Source: Ktedonobacterales bacterium
Lineage (GTDB): Bacteria > Chloroflexota > Ktedonobacteria > Ktedonobacterales > Ktedonobacteraceae
DNA: 43,148 bases
Direction: 5' to 3'
NCBI GenBank assembly: GCA_027451525.1
Contig: DAIDJF010000049.1
Location: forward strand, 1 to 43,148
Both the position numbers and the translations under genes were made by a program. This document shows positions 24,178 through 32,837 of the stretch, in pieces (the first letter of the stretch is position 1; each line of letters begins with the position of its first letter). The notes beneath the pieces are model-generated. The model had not been told where the DNA came from. It saw only the letters and a list, made by a program, of their open reading frames with translations, and did no database searches.

Positions 24178-26943
24178 ATGGTAGATTTTCCAAGTGGAAC
24201 AGTCACATTTCTCTTTACAGACATTGAGGCGAGCACTGTCCGTTGGGAACGCTTTCCTGAGCAAATGCGTCAGGCTGTGGCGCAGCATGATATATTGCTG
24301 CACCACATAGCAGAAAAAAACAACGGCATCGTGTTTAAGACAATGGGAGATGCATTCTATATGGCTTTCTCCTGCGCTGGAGATGGATTGGCTGCTGCCA
24401 TAGAAAGCCAGTACGCACTTGCAAAAGTGTGTTGGCCCACAGAGATACAAGCTATGCAGGTGCGTATGGCGTTGCATACGGGCGAGGTCGAATACAGAAA
24501 TCAGGATTACTTTGGTCAATCGCTCAATCGTGTGGCGCGTATGCTTGCAGCAAGCTACGGTGGGCAAATTATCCTCTCTCAGATCACGTATGGGCTTGTG
24601 CGTGATCTTTTACCGACAGGTGTCACACTGCGCGATCTTGGACAACATCGCCTTAAAGATATTCAGCATCCAGAACATATTTTTCAGGTTCTTCTGCCAG
24701 ATTTACGCTGTGACTTTCCCGCGCTGAAAACTCTGGATTATCTTCCCAACAACCTACCAACACAGTTGACTCCTTTTATTGGACGGCAGCAAGAACTGGC
24801 GACAATTTCATCGTTACTGCTGCGTGGTGATGTGCGCCTGGTAACGTTAACAGGGCCGGGTGGAGTTGGGAAAACGCGCTTGGCGTTACAGGCAGCGGCT
24901 GAGATAGTCGATACTTTCTCAGGAGGAGTTTTTTTTGTAGAGTTGTCAGCCGTGCGCTCTTTTGACACCTTTATATTAGCGATTGCTCAGGCACTCAATA
25001 TTAGTGAAGCTGAGTATCAATCGGCGTTAGAACACTTGAAAAGTCGTTTGAATTATAGAATCTTGTTATTGCTGGATAATTTTGAGCAGGTCCTCGACGC
25101 CGCTCCCTTTGTCTTTGAGCTTTTGGTCTATTGTCGTGACCTGAAGATGCTCATTACCAGTCGGGCCGCTTTGCATCTTGAAGGTGAGTATGAGCAGCAT
25201 ATAGAGCCGCTGGCCCTCCCCGCTCGTGGGAGTCTTCCGCCGCTTACAGAGTTATCTCAGTACGAGGCTATTATGCTATTTATGCAGATAGCTCAGGCTG
25301 TGAAACCCAACTTTCAACTGACTGAGACAAACGCCCCCACCATTGTGGAGATATGCAGGCGGCTAGATGCGCTTCCGTTAGCAATTGAATTGGCGGCTGC
25401 TCGTATCAAACTGTTATCTCCCCAAGCCATGCTCAAACTCATTAAACAAAGTTTTCAAGTGATCAAAGGCAGTATGCAAAATCGCGCGGCGCGTCAGAAG
25501 ACGTTATATGAGACGATTGCTTGGAGTTATGAGCTACTGAGCGAGAATGAGAAAAAGTTTTTTAAGCTACTCGCAATCTTTCGTGGCGGATGTACTTTAG
25601 AAGCAATTGAGGCACTCTGCCAACAGCAAGAGTCGCTCGACGATCTCCTGGATATTCTTCTGTCACTGATTGATAAAAGCCTGTTACGCCAGCAAGAACA
25701 AGAAGATGAGATGCGTTTTACGATGCTCTATACGATTCAAGGATTTGCGTTAGAGCAATTTACAGCGGCAGAAGAATTGCGCGTTTTGCAAACACAGCAT
25801 TATCAGTACTATTTTCAGTTTGCTCAACAAGCCGTCCCTAAGCTCAAAGGTCCAGAACAAAAACATTGGTTGAATAATCTGGATAGGGAATACGATAACT
25901 TGCGATCAGCTCTCCAGTGGTGTCTAGAAACTGAGGCTATTGATGCCGGTTTACGTCTTTCTACAGAGCTTTGGCGATACTGGTTAATTCGTGGGTATTT
26001 GCCAGAGGGGAAATACTGGCTAAATGCATTTTTACAGGCACATAGCACTCAGCCAATTGCTCCCATTGTCCGTGCGCGCGCGCTTGAGGGAATTTGTGTG
26101 CTCCTCACGCGCCAGAAAGATTTTTCGGGAGCGACAACGTTTGCCAATGAGGCATTGTCATTAGGGCAGCAGTTAGATGACAAAAATATTATTGGCATGG
26201 TCTCTAGTGCTTTAGCCGAAATTGCTTACGCGCAAGGCAATATCCCACGTGCCACCGAACTGCTAGAAACGAGTTTACAACTGCGACGCGCGCATGGCGA
26301 TGTACGTGGTACGGCGAGTTTGCTCAACAATCTGGGCAACATTGCGCTACAGCAGGGCAAGTTTAGCCGTGCCGCTATGTTGTTAGAAGAGAGTTTAAGC
26401 CTTTTCCGTCAAGAGGGCGATAGATTAGCCCTTGCTTCAATATTAAATAATCTGGGGGAAGTAGAACGCTACCAGAATAATATTGAAAAGGCTCTACTGT
26501 TGTACGAAGAGAGCCTCAATTTGAGCCGTGAAGTGCAGTACACGTGGGGGATTGCGGCTGCTCTTTCCAATCTTGGAACAGGTTTGCTCTGTCAGGGAAA
26601 GTATCAACGCGCTTTGCATGTCTATCAGGAAAGTCTGAAGCTTTTTTCTGAAATGGAAGATAAATTTGGCATGGCCTGTTGCCTGGGAGGAATTGCAGAA
26701 ATTGCTTATGCTGATAACCAGTTAGAACTAGCGGCCCACATACTGGTCCAGACCGAACTTATGCGGCAGAGTATTGGAACTGCTGTCTGGCCGTTTGATC
26801 GTGGGAATCAGCAGAATATTATTACGCTGTTGCGCACGGCACTTGGCAATAGTGCTTTTGACGCTCAATGGGCAGCAGGAAGAGCACTGGTGCTTGAGCA
26901 AATTGTTGCGCGCGCGCTCTCTATGCGCAAGCGCGAAAAATAG
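24178..26943 (+). CDS. Class III adenylate cyclase, NB-ARC and TPR regulator
   Basis: The 921-residue protein opens with a class III nucleotide cyclase domain (1-175): FLFTDIEAST with metal Asp15, then VFKTMGDAF with Asp58 and LNRVARML with the Asn/Arg transition-state pair. K54 in FKT favours ATP as substrate. An NB-ARC module (about 200-500) has P-loop GPGGVGKT, RILLLLDNFEQV (Walker B), ITSRAAL and LDALPLAIELAAARI. The C-terminal half is a TPR array (LLNNLGNIALQQGKFSRAAMLLEESLSL and similar). It is a signal-responsive STAND protein. It follows the lanthipeptide operon but is separated from it by the MITE, so a link to the cluster is unproven. Confidence 0.9.
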   Translation: MVDFPSGTVTFLFTDIEASTVRWERFPEQMRQAVAQHDILLHHIAEKNNGIVFKTMGDAFYMAFSCAGDGLAAAIESQYALAKVCWPTEIQAMQVRMALHTGEVEYRNQDYFGQSLNRVARMLAASYGGQIILSQITYGLVRDLLPTGVTLRDLGQHRLKDIQHPEHIFQVLLPDLRCDFPALKTLDYLPNNLPTQLTPFIGRQQELATISSLLLRGDVRLVTLTGPGGVGKTRLALQAAAEIVDTFSGGVFFVELSAVRSFDTFILAIAQALNISEAEYQSALEHLKSRLNYRILLLLDNFEQVLDAAPFVFELLVYCRDLKMLITSRAALHLEGEYEQHIEPLALPARGSLPPLTELSQYEAIMLFMQIAQAVKPNFQLTETNAPTIVEICRRLDALPLAIELAAARIKLLSPQAMLKLIKQSFQVIKGSMQNRAARQKTLYETIAWSYELLSENEKKFFKLLAIFRGGCTLEAIEALCQQQESLDDLLDILLSLIDKSLLRQQEQEDEMRFTMLYTIQGFALEQFTAAEELRVLQTQHYQYYFQFAQQAVPKLKGPEQKHWLNNLDREYDNLRSALQWCLETEAIDAGLRLSTELWRYWLIRGYLPEGKYWLNAFLQAHSTQPIAPIVRARALEGICVLLTRQKDFSGATTFANEALSLGQQLDDKNIIGMVSSALAEIAYAQGNIPRATELLETSLQLRRAHGDVRGTASLLNNLGNIALQQGKFSRAAMLLEESLSLFRQEGDRLALASILNNLGEVERYQNNIEKALLLYEESLNLSREVQYTWGIAAALSNLGTGLLCQGKYQRALHVYQESLKLFSEMEDKFGMACCLGGIAEIAYADNQLELAAHILVQTELMRQSIGTAVWPFDRGNQQNIITLLRTALGNSAFDAQWAAGRALVLEQIVARALSMRKREK

Positions 26944-26957
26944 CGGTGTGCCCCAAA

Positions 26958-26998
26958 GCGTCTCTTCAAGCCATTTTAAAAGGAGCTTGAAGAGATGC
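26958..26998. terminator. Bidirectional hairpin between convergent genes
   Basis: A 14-base stem with one G-T mismatch (GCGTCTCTTCAAGC at 26958-26971, GCTTGAAGAGATGC at 26985-26998) encloses a 13-base loop. It lies between the plus-strand cyclase-NB-ARC gene (ends 26943) and the minus-strand dienelactone hydrolase gene (ends 27068). No strong U tract follows on either strand. Confidence 0.6.
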
Positions 26999-27067
26999 TT
27001 GGCTGTGTACTTGTGAAACTAGATGACAAAATGAGAGCAATTTATGTCGTGATGATGCTAGCGAGCC

Positions 27068-27784
27068 TCAAGCCTCTTGCTGCTGTTTGAGATGCTGGTC
27101 GAAGAACGCGAGAATGCGTCGGCGGGCGTCCTGAGCGGAGGGTTCGTTGTAGCCAGCACCAATGAGTGGAGCCATAACCGCGAATAAGACGCTGTTGTGT
27201 TTGTTAAGGAAGCCATGCCCTGCGTTGGCATACTCTGCAACATCATGATCGATATTGAGTTTTTCAAGCGTGCGTTCGAGGCGATTGGCGGCTCCACGCA
27301 GCGTGCGATCCTTGCCACCGAAACTGCCGACAATTGGACAGGCTCCCTGTAAGATGCTTTCAGCATCATTAGGGACCCGGCCATAGTTCACACTTGATGC
27401 TGAGAAACCGTGACCGGGAGCCAATAGAAGCGCGAAGCCGCCCCCCATACAGAAGCCAATGACGCCGATTTTGCCAGTACAAGTCGGTTGCTCACTTAGC
27501 CACTGGCGCGTAGCGTCGATATCCGCAAAAGCCGTGCCTTGACGAGCCGCCAAATCGCGAAAGGTGGCGCGTAAGCAGGTCATTTTCCGTCCCCAGGAGT
27601 AGAGGTCGGGCGCAATGGTCACGTAGCCTGCACTTGCCAGCCAATCAGCCTGACGGAGCAGGTCTTCACTCATCCCAAAGGCATCGTGTACTATGACGAC
27701 GCCCGGCCACGGCCCCTCGCCAGCCGGTTGGGCCAGGTAGCTGCGAAGCTGGTGCTGCGGCGTTGTTATTACGATATCTGCCAT
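27068..27784 (-). CDS. Dienelactone hydrolase family protein
   Basis: The 238-residue alpha/beta hydrolase has the DLH-type nucleophile Cys in [10 protein letters not shown], the Asp in FGGKDRT and the His in ANAGHGF. These give the Cys-Asp-His triad of carboxymethylenebutenolidase-like enzymes. Family members open lactone rings in aromatic degradation, but many act on unknown esters. ATG 27784 is chosen because GGAGG lies six bases upstream; the longer frame from 27892 runs into the upstream promoter region. It is a single gene, convergent with the cyclase-NB-ARC gene and divergent from the repeat-protein gene. Confidence 0.88.
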   Translation of the reverse strand: MADIVITTPQHQLRSYLAQPAGEGPWPGVVIVHDAFGMSEDLLRQADWLASAGYVTIAPDLYSWGRKMTCLRATFRDLAARQGTAFADIDATRQWLSEQPTCTGKIGVIGFCMGGGFALLLAPGHGFSASSVNYGRVPNDAESILQGACPIVGSFGGKDRTLRGAANRLERTLEKLNIDHDVAEYANAGHGFLNKHNSVLFAVMAPLIGAGYNEPSAQDARRRILAFFDQHLKQQQEA

Positions 27785-28220
27785 CGTATCCTCCATATAA
27801 AATAAAATTGGAGAGACAAACGAATGCCTCTCGTTACGCTCAAGCTGAAAATCTGGTGCGGATGAACGCCGATGATTTCGTCGAACAACCACAAATAACC
27901 ATAATCTGATAGAGAGTATATCATAACAATGCTTGACGCTATCGATTTTTTGTCGCCTGCTGTCCAGTTTGCGAAAAGGTGTTTTTTTAGCAACCCATCT
28001 ATCTGTTTTATTGTGTGTTTAAATTGTTGAAATAATAAAGCATCTGTAATTGTATATATGATGAAACTAATCAAAAGAACGGCATAGTTACCTTCGATAA
28101 TCTAGGAACGTGTCGCCTGTGAGATCTCTATGATAGGTGAGCTACTTCGACCAAAAGAAGCAAGGAGCAACTCGAATCGGGCCACCAACTCTGAGATATT
28201 CATATTAAATAGTAAAAAAT
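27785..28220. other. AT-rich divergent intergenic region
   Basis: About 440 bases separate the dienelactone hydrolase gene from the repeat-protein gene, and no acceptable coding frame lies between them. The region must hold both divergent promoters. TATA-like stretches are frequent, but no confident -35/-10 pair was assigned. Confidence 0.4.
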
Positions 28221-28260
28221 CTTGTATATCTCTTTATAGAAAAATAAAAAGATATACAAG
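28221..28260 (+). promoter_or_regulatory. Hairpin in the leader of the repeat-protein gene
   Basis: CTTGTATATCTCTTTAT (28221-28237) and ATAAAAAGATATACAAG (28244-28260) form a 17-base stem with one mismatch and a 6-base loop. The structure ends 12 bases before the ribosome site (GAGGAG, 28273-28278) of the gene at 28285. It could be an operator palindrome or an mRNA structure controlling stability or translation. Confidence 0.55.
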
Positions 28261-28284
28261 TTATAAAACTGAGAGGAGATTTTT

Positions 28285-28989
28285 ATGACGACAGCACTAC
28301 GAGGCGAAACTCGTAAAACAGGTGGGGAAACTCAAGAGCGAGACGGCATGGAAGGCATGCCACTCCTATTGGCTGCTCTGGCATCGCGCCACGAAGAGCG
28401 GGAAGAGCGTGGGGAAACGCTTCAACAGCTACTTTTAGCCGCTCTGGCATCGCGTCGCGAGGAGGAGGATGAGCAATTCCAACCATTACTCTTAGCCGCT
28501 CTGGCAGGCCGTCGCGAAGAGCGAGAGGAACGAAGAGAGATGATCCAACCACTGCTCTTAGCTGCTTTAGCCTCGCGCCGCGAAGAGAAGGAAGAGGGTA
28601 TGCCGATTCATCCTCTGCTGTTGGCCGCTTTGATGTCGCGCCGTGAAGAGCGGAGAGAGCGCGGGGAAGCGATTCATCCCCTGCTGCTAGCAGCTTTGAT
28701 GTCGCGCCGCGAAGAGAAGGAAGAGCGCGGGGAAGCGATTCATCCACTATTGCTGGCAGCTTTGATGTCGCGCCGCGAAGAGCGAGAAGAGCGTGGGGAA
28801 ATGCTTCATCCAATCTTGCTGGCAGCTCTGATGTCGCGCCGTGAGGAAGAAGGAATAAAGTTTCCGCAGATACTCTTAGCAGCCCTGGCGGGTCGCCGCG
28901 AGGAGCGGGAAGAGCGTGGGGAAGTGGTCTCTCCAATCTTGCTGGCAGCCCTGATGGCGCGTCGCAAGGAGCGTGCGAAGGCGGCGTAG
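28285..28989 (+). CDS. Ten-repeat amphipathic protein of unknown function
   Basis: No family was recognised. After a 25-residue polar start, the 234-residue protein consists of ten tandem units of 19-22 residues. Each unit is a hydrophobic half (LLLAALMS or LLLAALAG) followed by a highly charged half (RREEREERGE) and a short linker (IHP, MIQP, VVSP). Units 5-7 are almost identical. The units are probably short alpha-helices; the whole could form a helical solenoid, self-assemble or coat a hydrophobic surface, but no function is shown. There is no signal peptide or long TM segment. ATG 28285 has a good site (GAGGAG). The next gene encodes another small Ala/Leu-rich protein. An antisense open frame over the same bases is a by-product of the repeats. 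Confidence 0.85.
   Translation: MTTALRGETRKTGGETQERDGMEGMPLLLAALASRHEEREERGETLQQLLLAALASRREEEDEQFQPLLLAALAGRREEREERREMIQPLLLAALASRREEKEEGMPIHPLLLAALMSRREERRERGEAIHPLLLAALMSRREEKEERGEAIHPLLLAALMSRREEREERGEMLHPILLAALMSRREEEGIKFPQILLAALAGRREEREERGEVVSPILLAALMARRKERAKAA
28340..28975 (+). repeat. Tandem coding repeats of about 57-66 bp
   Basis: The DNA carries ten in-frame copies built around a LLLAAL(M/A)xRREE coding block. Copies around 28620-28800 are nearly identical (GATGTCGCGCCGCGAAGAG recurs). Unit length varies by whole codons, so copy-number change would keep the frame. Confidence 0.8.
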
Positions 28990-29070
28990 TACACCGAAGC
29001 TCCTCTTTTGTTCATACATCTGGTGCGTAGTGAGAACAGAGAGAAACTTTGCCGCATTTTTGTGCAACAC

Positions 29071-29119
29071 AGAGATAACTAGAGTCGAGTTCCGCTTTTT
29101 ATGAACTCTGGTTATCTCT
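29071..29119 (+). terminator. Hairpin between the repeat-protein gene and the next gene
   Basis: AGAGATAACTAGAGT (29071-29085) and ACTCTGGTTATCTCT (29105-29119) form a 15-base stem with one mismatch. It lies 82 bases beyond the repeat-protein stop. The loop contains CTTTTT, but no U tract follows the stem, so termination is uncertain. Confidence 0.45.
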
Positions 29120-29187
29120 ACAACGTGTAGACCGCTCAACATAACTACTATTAGCGACCTCATACAGCCCTCGTATTCTCAAGGTAA

Positions 29188-29631
29188 ATGAAAGGCATCA
29201 TCACAATGACAGATTCTGGGCAAACAACAACTCAGAGCCGTACAGAACCAATGGTCGAAGCTCTCATTATGGGACTGATTGAGAATGCAGCACATCCGAA
29301 AGCAGTCTCGCGTTCGGAGGATGTCATTACAGCGGCTATGATAGAAGCATTGATGGCACCTTCGACTCAATCAGCACGCTCTGCATCACAATCATCGCGA
29401 CTTGAAACCGCCATCCTAGCTGCGGCCCTGGCCCCAGCACTGGCCGAGGCTCTTGTGCCAGCACTTACTGAAGCTCTTGAGCCTTCCATTATAAAAGCTC
29501 TAAATACTATAGTTTCTGCGAGGAAACCGGAGCAGGATATAGTTTCTACGAGGAAAACTGAGCAGGAAGCAACTGCCGAAAATCCTTGTGGAGAGAGTCC
29601 CGAACATTCCGAGCATAAAGAGGGAGACTAA
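29188..29631 (+). CDS. Small Ala/Glu-rich helical protein of unknown function
   Basis: No family was recognised. The 147-residue protein has a polar N-terminus and two helical hydrophobic patches (VEALIMGLIENAA, ITAAMIEALMAPS). A striking Ala-rich amphipathic segment follows (ILAAALAPALAEALVPALTEALEPSIIKAL), then a tandem decapeptide-like repeat (VSARKPEQDI, VSTRKTEQEA) and an acidic tail. It has no signal peptide. ATG 29188 is preceded by AAGG; ATG 29206 (MTDSG) is an alternative with AAAGG upstream. The (A/L)-rich periodic segment echoes the repeat protein encoded just upstream, so the two may work together (inference). A strong terminator follows. Confidence 0.65.
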   Translation: MKGIITMTDSGQTTTQSRTEPMVEALIMGLIENAAHPKAVSRSEDVITAAMIEALMAPSTQSARSASQSSRLETAILAAALAPALAEALVPALTEALEPSIIKALNTIVSARKPEQDIVSTRKTEQEATAENPCGESPEHSEHKEGD

Positions 29632-29676
29632 TCGCCCCTCTCTTCACTCTGAACGATATCACTATCTCAGCGTAGA

Positions 29677-29720
29677 AAAGTCCCTTAAGCCACATCTAGA
29701 GAGGCTTAAGGGACTTTTTT
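29677..29720 (+). terminator. Strong bidirectional intrinsic terminator
   Basis: AAAAGTCCCTTAAGCC and GGCTTAAGGGACTTTTTT form a perfect 12-base stem (29680-29691 with 29703-29714), with an A run before and six T after. It ends the plus-strand gene at 29631 and also serves the convergent minus-strand gene ending at 29741. Confidence 0.9.
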
Positions 29721-29740
29721 GTGTCTCTTTTCAGAAAGAA

Positions 29741-29959
29741 CTAGCGACGGGCCGTTTTTGGTCGGTTGACGAGGGCGATCAGTGCGCCGAGAATGGCAAT
29801 GACTGCAAAGAGCAAGATATGAGCGGGTTGTGGAGAGAGCGGCGGATGTGAGCCACTTACCAGTACGTGGTAGACACCAGGGATAGCGTAGTAAATTGCG
29901 ATGACAATAGATACTACTGTAACGATCATCGCCCCAAGAAACAATGTTGTTCGATTCAT
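29741..29959 (-). CDS. Small two-TM membrane protein
   Basis: The 72-residue protein has two hydrophobic segments (LFLGAMIVTVVSIVIAIYYAI, HILLFAVIAILGALIALV) joined by a Pro/His/Ser-rich loop, and a basic C-terminus (NRPKTARR). No family with a known role was recognised. ATG 29959 (MNRTT) is preferred to a longer frame from 30037 because GAGGAG lies ten bases upstream. It is divergent from the two-component system at 30239, a 280-base gap that must contain both promoters. Confidence 0.65.
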   Translation of the reverse strand: MNRTTLFLGAMIVTVVSIVIAIYYAIPGVYHVLVSGSHPPLSPQPAHILLFAVIAILGALIALVNRPKTARR

Positions 29960-30238
29960 GAGAATGCGCTCCTCTTTAAAATGTAATATACATGCATGGG
30001 TAAACATCGTATAAAGTTGTACGCTTTTTGATTGCAAGGCTGTTTTGCGTCTTTACGCCTTAGCTCGTAACTTAGTGTAGTGACTGTATATGAGAAGACG
30101 CTGAGAATTGCGCGAGTACCGCCCGTTTCGTACGCTTCTCACACGCTTCTCATCTCTCTCTTGCTATAATGGGAACAATATCTGTGCTGTGCGTGAAGCA
30201 GAACATAATTACTGCCTGTATGCAGAGAGGAGGCGGGT

Positions 30239-30916
30239 ATGCGCTTGTTAGTGGTTGAAGACCATCCCGTGTTAGGTCCACAACTGAAAAGAGGGCTTGA
30301 ACGTTGCCACTATCTGGTTGATCTTGTGACCAGTGGTGAGGAGGCTCTTATGCGTGAAAGGGACGTACTGTATGATCTGATTATTTTAGATATTATGCTG
30401 CCGGGACTCTCTGGACGCGAGGTCTGTCGTCAATTGCGCGAAATGCACCAACAGGTGTTAATTCTCTTTCTGACTGCGCTTGGCACGGTGGAAGATCGTA
30501 TTCAAGGACTCGACCTGGGCGCGGACGATTATCTAACCAAGCCATTTGATTTCCGTGAACTGGAGGCGCGTGTGCGTGCGCTGCTACGGCGCGATGGCAC
30601 GCCAAAAACAGCGGTTCTGAGCTTCGCCGATATCACTCTTGATACACGCACCCACGAGGTGCGGCGCGGAGAGCGCGTCGTCGCCCTGTCTAGCAAAGAG
30701 TACGCGCTACTCCACTTTTTCCTGCGCCATCCGCATGAGGTATTGAGTCGCACGACGATTGCCGAGCATGTCTGGGACTACGATGCTGAGCAATTTTCTA
30801 ATGTCATCGAGGTGTATGTGCGCTATCTGCGCAATAAGCTCTGTATGGCAGGCGAGCCGAACGTTATTCAAACGGTGCGCGGTTCCGGCTATCAATTGAA
30901 GGAGTCAGGCTCATGA
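30239..30916 (+). CDS. OmpR/PhoB-family response regulator
   Basis: The 225-residue protein has a receiver domain (1-115) with the acidic pair in VVEDH, phosphoacceptor Asp51 (LIILDIMLPG) and the conserved Lys in LTKPFDF. A winged-helix DNA-binding domain follows (about 125-225: TRTHEVRRGERVVALSSKEYALLHFF, VYVRYLRNKL, VRGSGYQL). Start ATG 30239 has GAGAGGAGG upstream. The stop overlaps the start of the sensor kinase gene (ATGA), so the pair is translationally coupled. Target genes are not evident from the sequence. Confidence 0.95.
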   Translation: MRLLVVEDHPVLGPQLKRGLERCHYLVDLVTSGEEALMRERDVLYDLIILDIMLPGLSGREVCRQLREMHQQVLILFLTALGTVEDRIQGLDLGADDYLTKPFDFRELEARVRALLRRDGTPKTAVLSFADITLDTRTHEVRRGERVVALSSKEYALLHFFLRHPHEVLSRTTIAEHVWDYDAEQFSNVIEVYVRYLRNKLCMAGEPNVIQTVRGSGYQLKESGS

Positions 30917-32391
30917 AAGCCCTGCTGAAGATGCTGTTTGAGATCATACGTCGCTCTCTGCCGCTCAGTCTCCGCTGGCAGATGGTGGTCTGGTATACGA
31001 CTGCCTTTACGGTGCTGTTACTGTTTACGGGAGCGTTGTTCTACCAGTACCTGGAATATCGTCTGGAAGCCAGTATTGATACCGACTTACAGTTGCGTGC
31101 GCAGCAGATAGCTGCTGAAGTGGTGCTCCTCAATGGCATGGTGAACCTGCCGGGGGTGACAGGGAACCAGATTGGCTTTAGTACACTACCGCAGCATAGT
31201 GCTTCCAAGCCTGCTGATGTGAATTATGGCGAGCTGGTCCGCTTGCTTGATGCACAAGGTCATATGATCGCGGAGACACCTGCATTCCACGCATTGGCAG
31301 TTCCCACAACGAGTATTACCCAGCCACTTGCAGGTACGCCCTGGCAGGGAACGATTAAGACGCCTGCGGGTCAGGAGGTGCGCGTCACCAGCAGAATGCT
31401 GACCGACAACGGGAAAACGGTTGCACTCCTGCAAGTCGGTGAGTCGCTAGAGCCGCTGCATAGCTTGCTCCATCAATTAGTTGCCGCCTTACTCTTTGTG
31501 GGTCTGCTCGTGCTGGGCGTCTGCGCGGCTGGCAGCTACTGGCTGGCGGCCTACTCATTCGCACCTATCCAACGTCTGTCAGAGACGGCTCGTAAGATCA
31601 ACGCGGGTGACCTTCATCAACGGGTTCCCGTGCCCGTTATCCGTGACGAGGTGCAGTTTCTCGCTCTCACGTTCAATGAGATGCTCGACTCGTTGGAGCA
31701 GGCTTTTGTTCGTCAACGCCGCTTTGTTGCCGATGCTTCACATGAATTGCGCACGCCCGTCGCGGTGATTCGCAATACTGCTGGTGTTGCTTTACTCGAA
31801 CCTCCACAACTTGACGAGACAGTGACGGCCCTCCAGGATATTCGCAGCGAAACCGAGCGACTCACGCTCCTATTGACTGACCTGCTGACCCTCTCGCGTG
31901 GCGATGAGGGACAGGCTCGCTTTGAGCACGAAATTGTACAGTTTGACCAGTTGGTGGAAACAGTGGTTGCCACAACCGAAGTCCTTGCCGCTGAACATGC
32001 TATTCACCTGAGCACACAGATCTCCCATCCTGTCCGGGTGCTGGGCGACGAGGCACGCCTTATCCAGGTCGTAATGAACCTGCTTGATAACGCGATTCGC
32101 TATACCAACTCAGGCGGACAGGTATGGGTTACGCTTGAACAGCGATCCGAGGCCGTTGCTCTCTCGGTGCGTGATACTGGTATTGGCATCGCGCCGGAGC
32201 ATGTACCGCATATCTTTGAGCGGTTTTACCGCGCCGATTCCACGCGCCGATGGAGTGAGGGCAGCGGCAGTGGACTGGGACTCTCGATTGTTGAGTGGAT
32301 TGTTCGTTCACACGGTGGCTCAATTGTCGTCGAAAGTCAGGTTGGATGCGGTTCATGTTTTACGGTGTATCTGCCATCTGTCTCCGCTTGA
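30913..32391 (+). CDS. Two-component sensor histidine kinase
   Basis: The 492-residue protein has TM1 (about 22-45), an extracytoplasmic sensor region of about 140 residues, TM2 (about 188-212) and a HAMP domain (YSFAPIQRLSETARKINAGDLHQRV). A HisKA dimerisation domain follows with phospho-His277 (ASHELRTP), then a HATPase domain (NLLDNAIRY, DTGIGIAPEH, GSGLGLSIV). It is the partner of the response regulator at 30239, with overlapping genes. The layout matches the BaeS/CusS-like group, but the ligand is unknown. Confidence 0.95.
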   Translation: MKALLKMLFEIIRRSLPLSLRWQMVVWYTTAFTVLLLFTGALFYQYLEYRLEASIDTDLQLRAQQIAAEVVLLNGMVNLPGVTGNQIGFSTLPQHSASKPADVNYGELVRLLDAQGHMIAETPAFHALAVPTTSITQPLAGTPWQGTIKTPAGQEVRVTSRMLTDNGKTVALLQVGESLEPLHSLLHQLVAALLFVGLLVLGVCAAGSYWLAAYSFAPIQRLSETARKINAGDLHQRVPVPVIRDEVQFLALTFNEMLDSLEQAFVRQRRFVADASHELRTPVAVIRNTAGVALLEPPQLDETVTALQDIRSETERLTLLLTDLLTLSRGDEGQARFEHEIVQFDQLVETVVATTEVLAAEHAIHLSTQISHPVRVLGDEARLIQVVMNLLDNAIRYTNSGGQVWVTLEQRSEAVALSVRDTGIGIAPEHVPHIFERFYRADSTRRWSEGSGSGLGLSIVEWIVRSHGGSIVVESQVGCGSCFTVYLPSVSA

Positions 32392-32506
32392 AGCCTGTCG
32401 AACTATCCTTAAAATATCCTTATACACATGTACATTCGTGTATCATTGGTGAATGTGTTACCTTTTGTTGTCGGTGAGATGGATCTGTTTAGAAAGTAGT
32501 ACAACA

Positions 32507-32770
32507 ATGGCATACCATATTCTTACTATCAATGACACACAAACCATTCTTGACCTGTTTCAGATGATATTAGAGGATGAAGGTTATCAAGTAACCCGTG
32601 CAACCTTTATTACGCAAAACATAAAAGATGTCGAGAAAATCAATCCTGATTTGATTATTCTTGACCTCATTTTTGGGGGTGAAGCCTCCGGAATACGGAT
32701 GGCAGGTCGGAAGGTTGTAGCAAAAAGATACCTCCTACGAGATTATTTAAAATGCAAAGCTCTTTGGTGA
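32507..32770 (+). pseudogene. Truncated response-regulator receiver domain
   Basis: The 87-codon frame from ATG 32507 begins like a stand-alone receiver (HILTINDTQTILDLFQMILEDEGYQV) and reaches the phospho-acceptor strand (PDLIILDLIFGGEASG). It then switches to unrelated basic sequence (RMAGRKVVAKRYLL) and ends. A receiver needs about 120 residues, including the Thr/Ser and Lys switch residues, and all of these are missing. The first acidic pair is also replaced (IND). It is probably a decayed gene cut by a deletion. Confidence 0.65.
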
Positions 32771-32837
32771 TAAGATATGAGGATAAGAAGAGCTTATTTT
32801 TACCCATGCTCATACACTTATATAAAGGAAACGCGCT

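Noticed and set aside
28283..28936. A 217-codon open frame antisense to the ten-repeat protein
   Set aside because: It is a mirror of the tandem repeats on the plus strand. It has no ribosome site and its repeats follow the codon structure of the plus-strand gene, which has a good site and helical logic.
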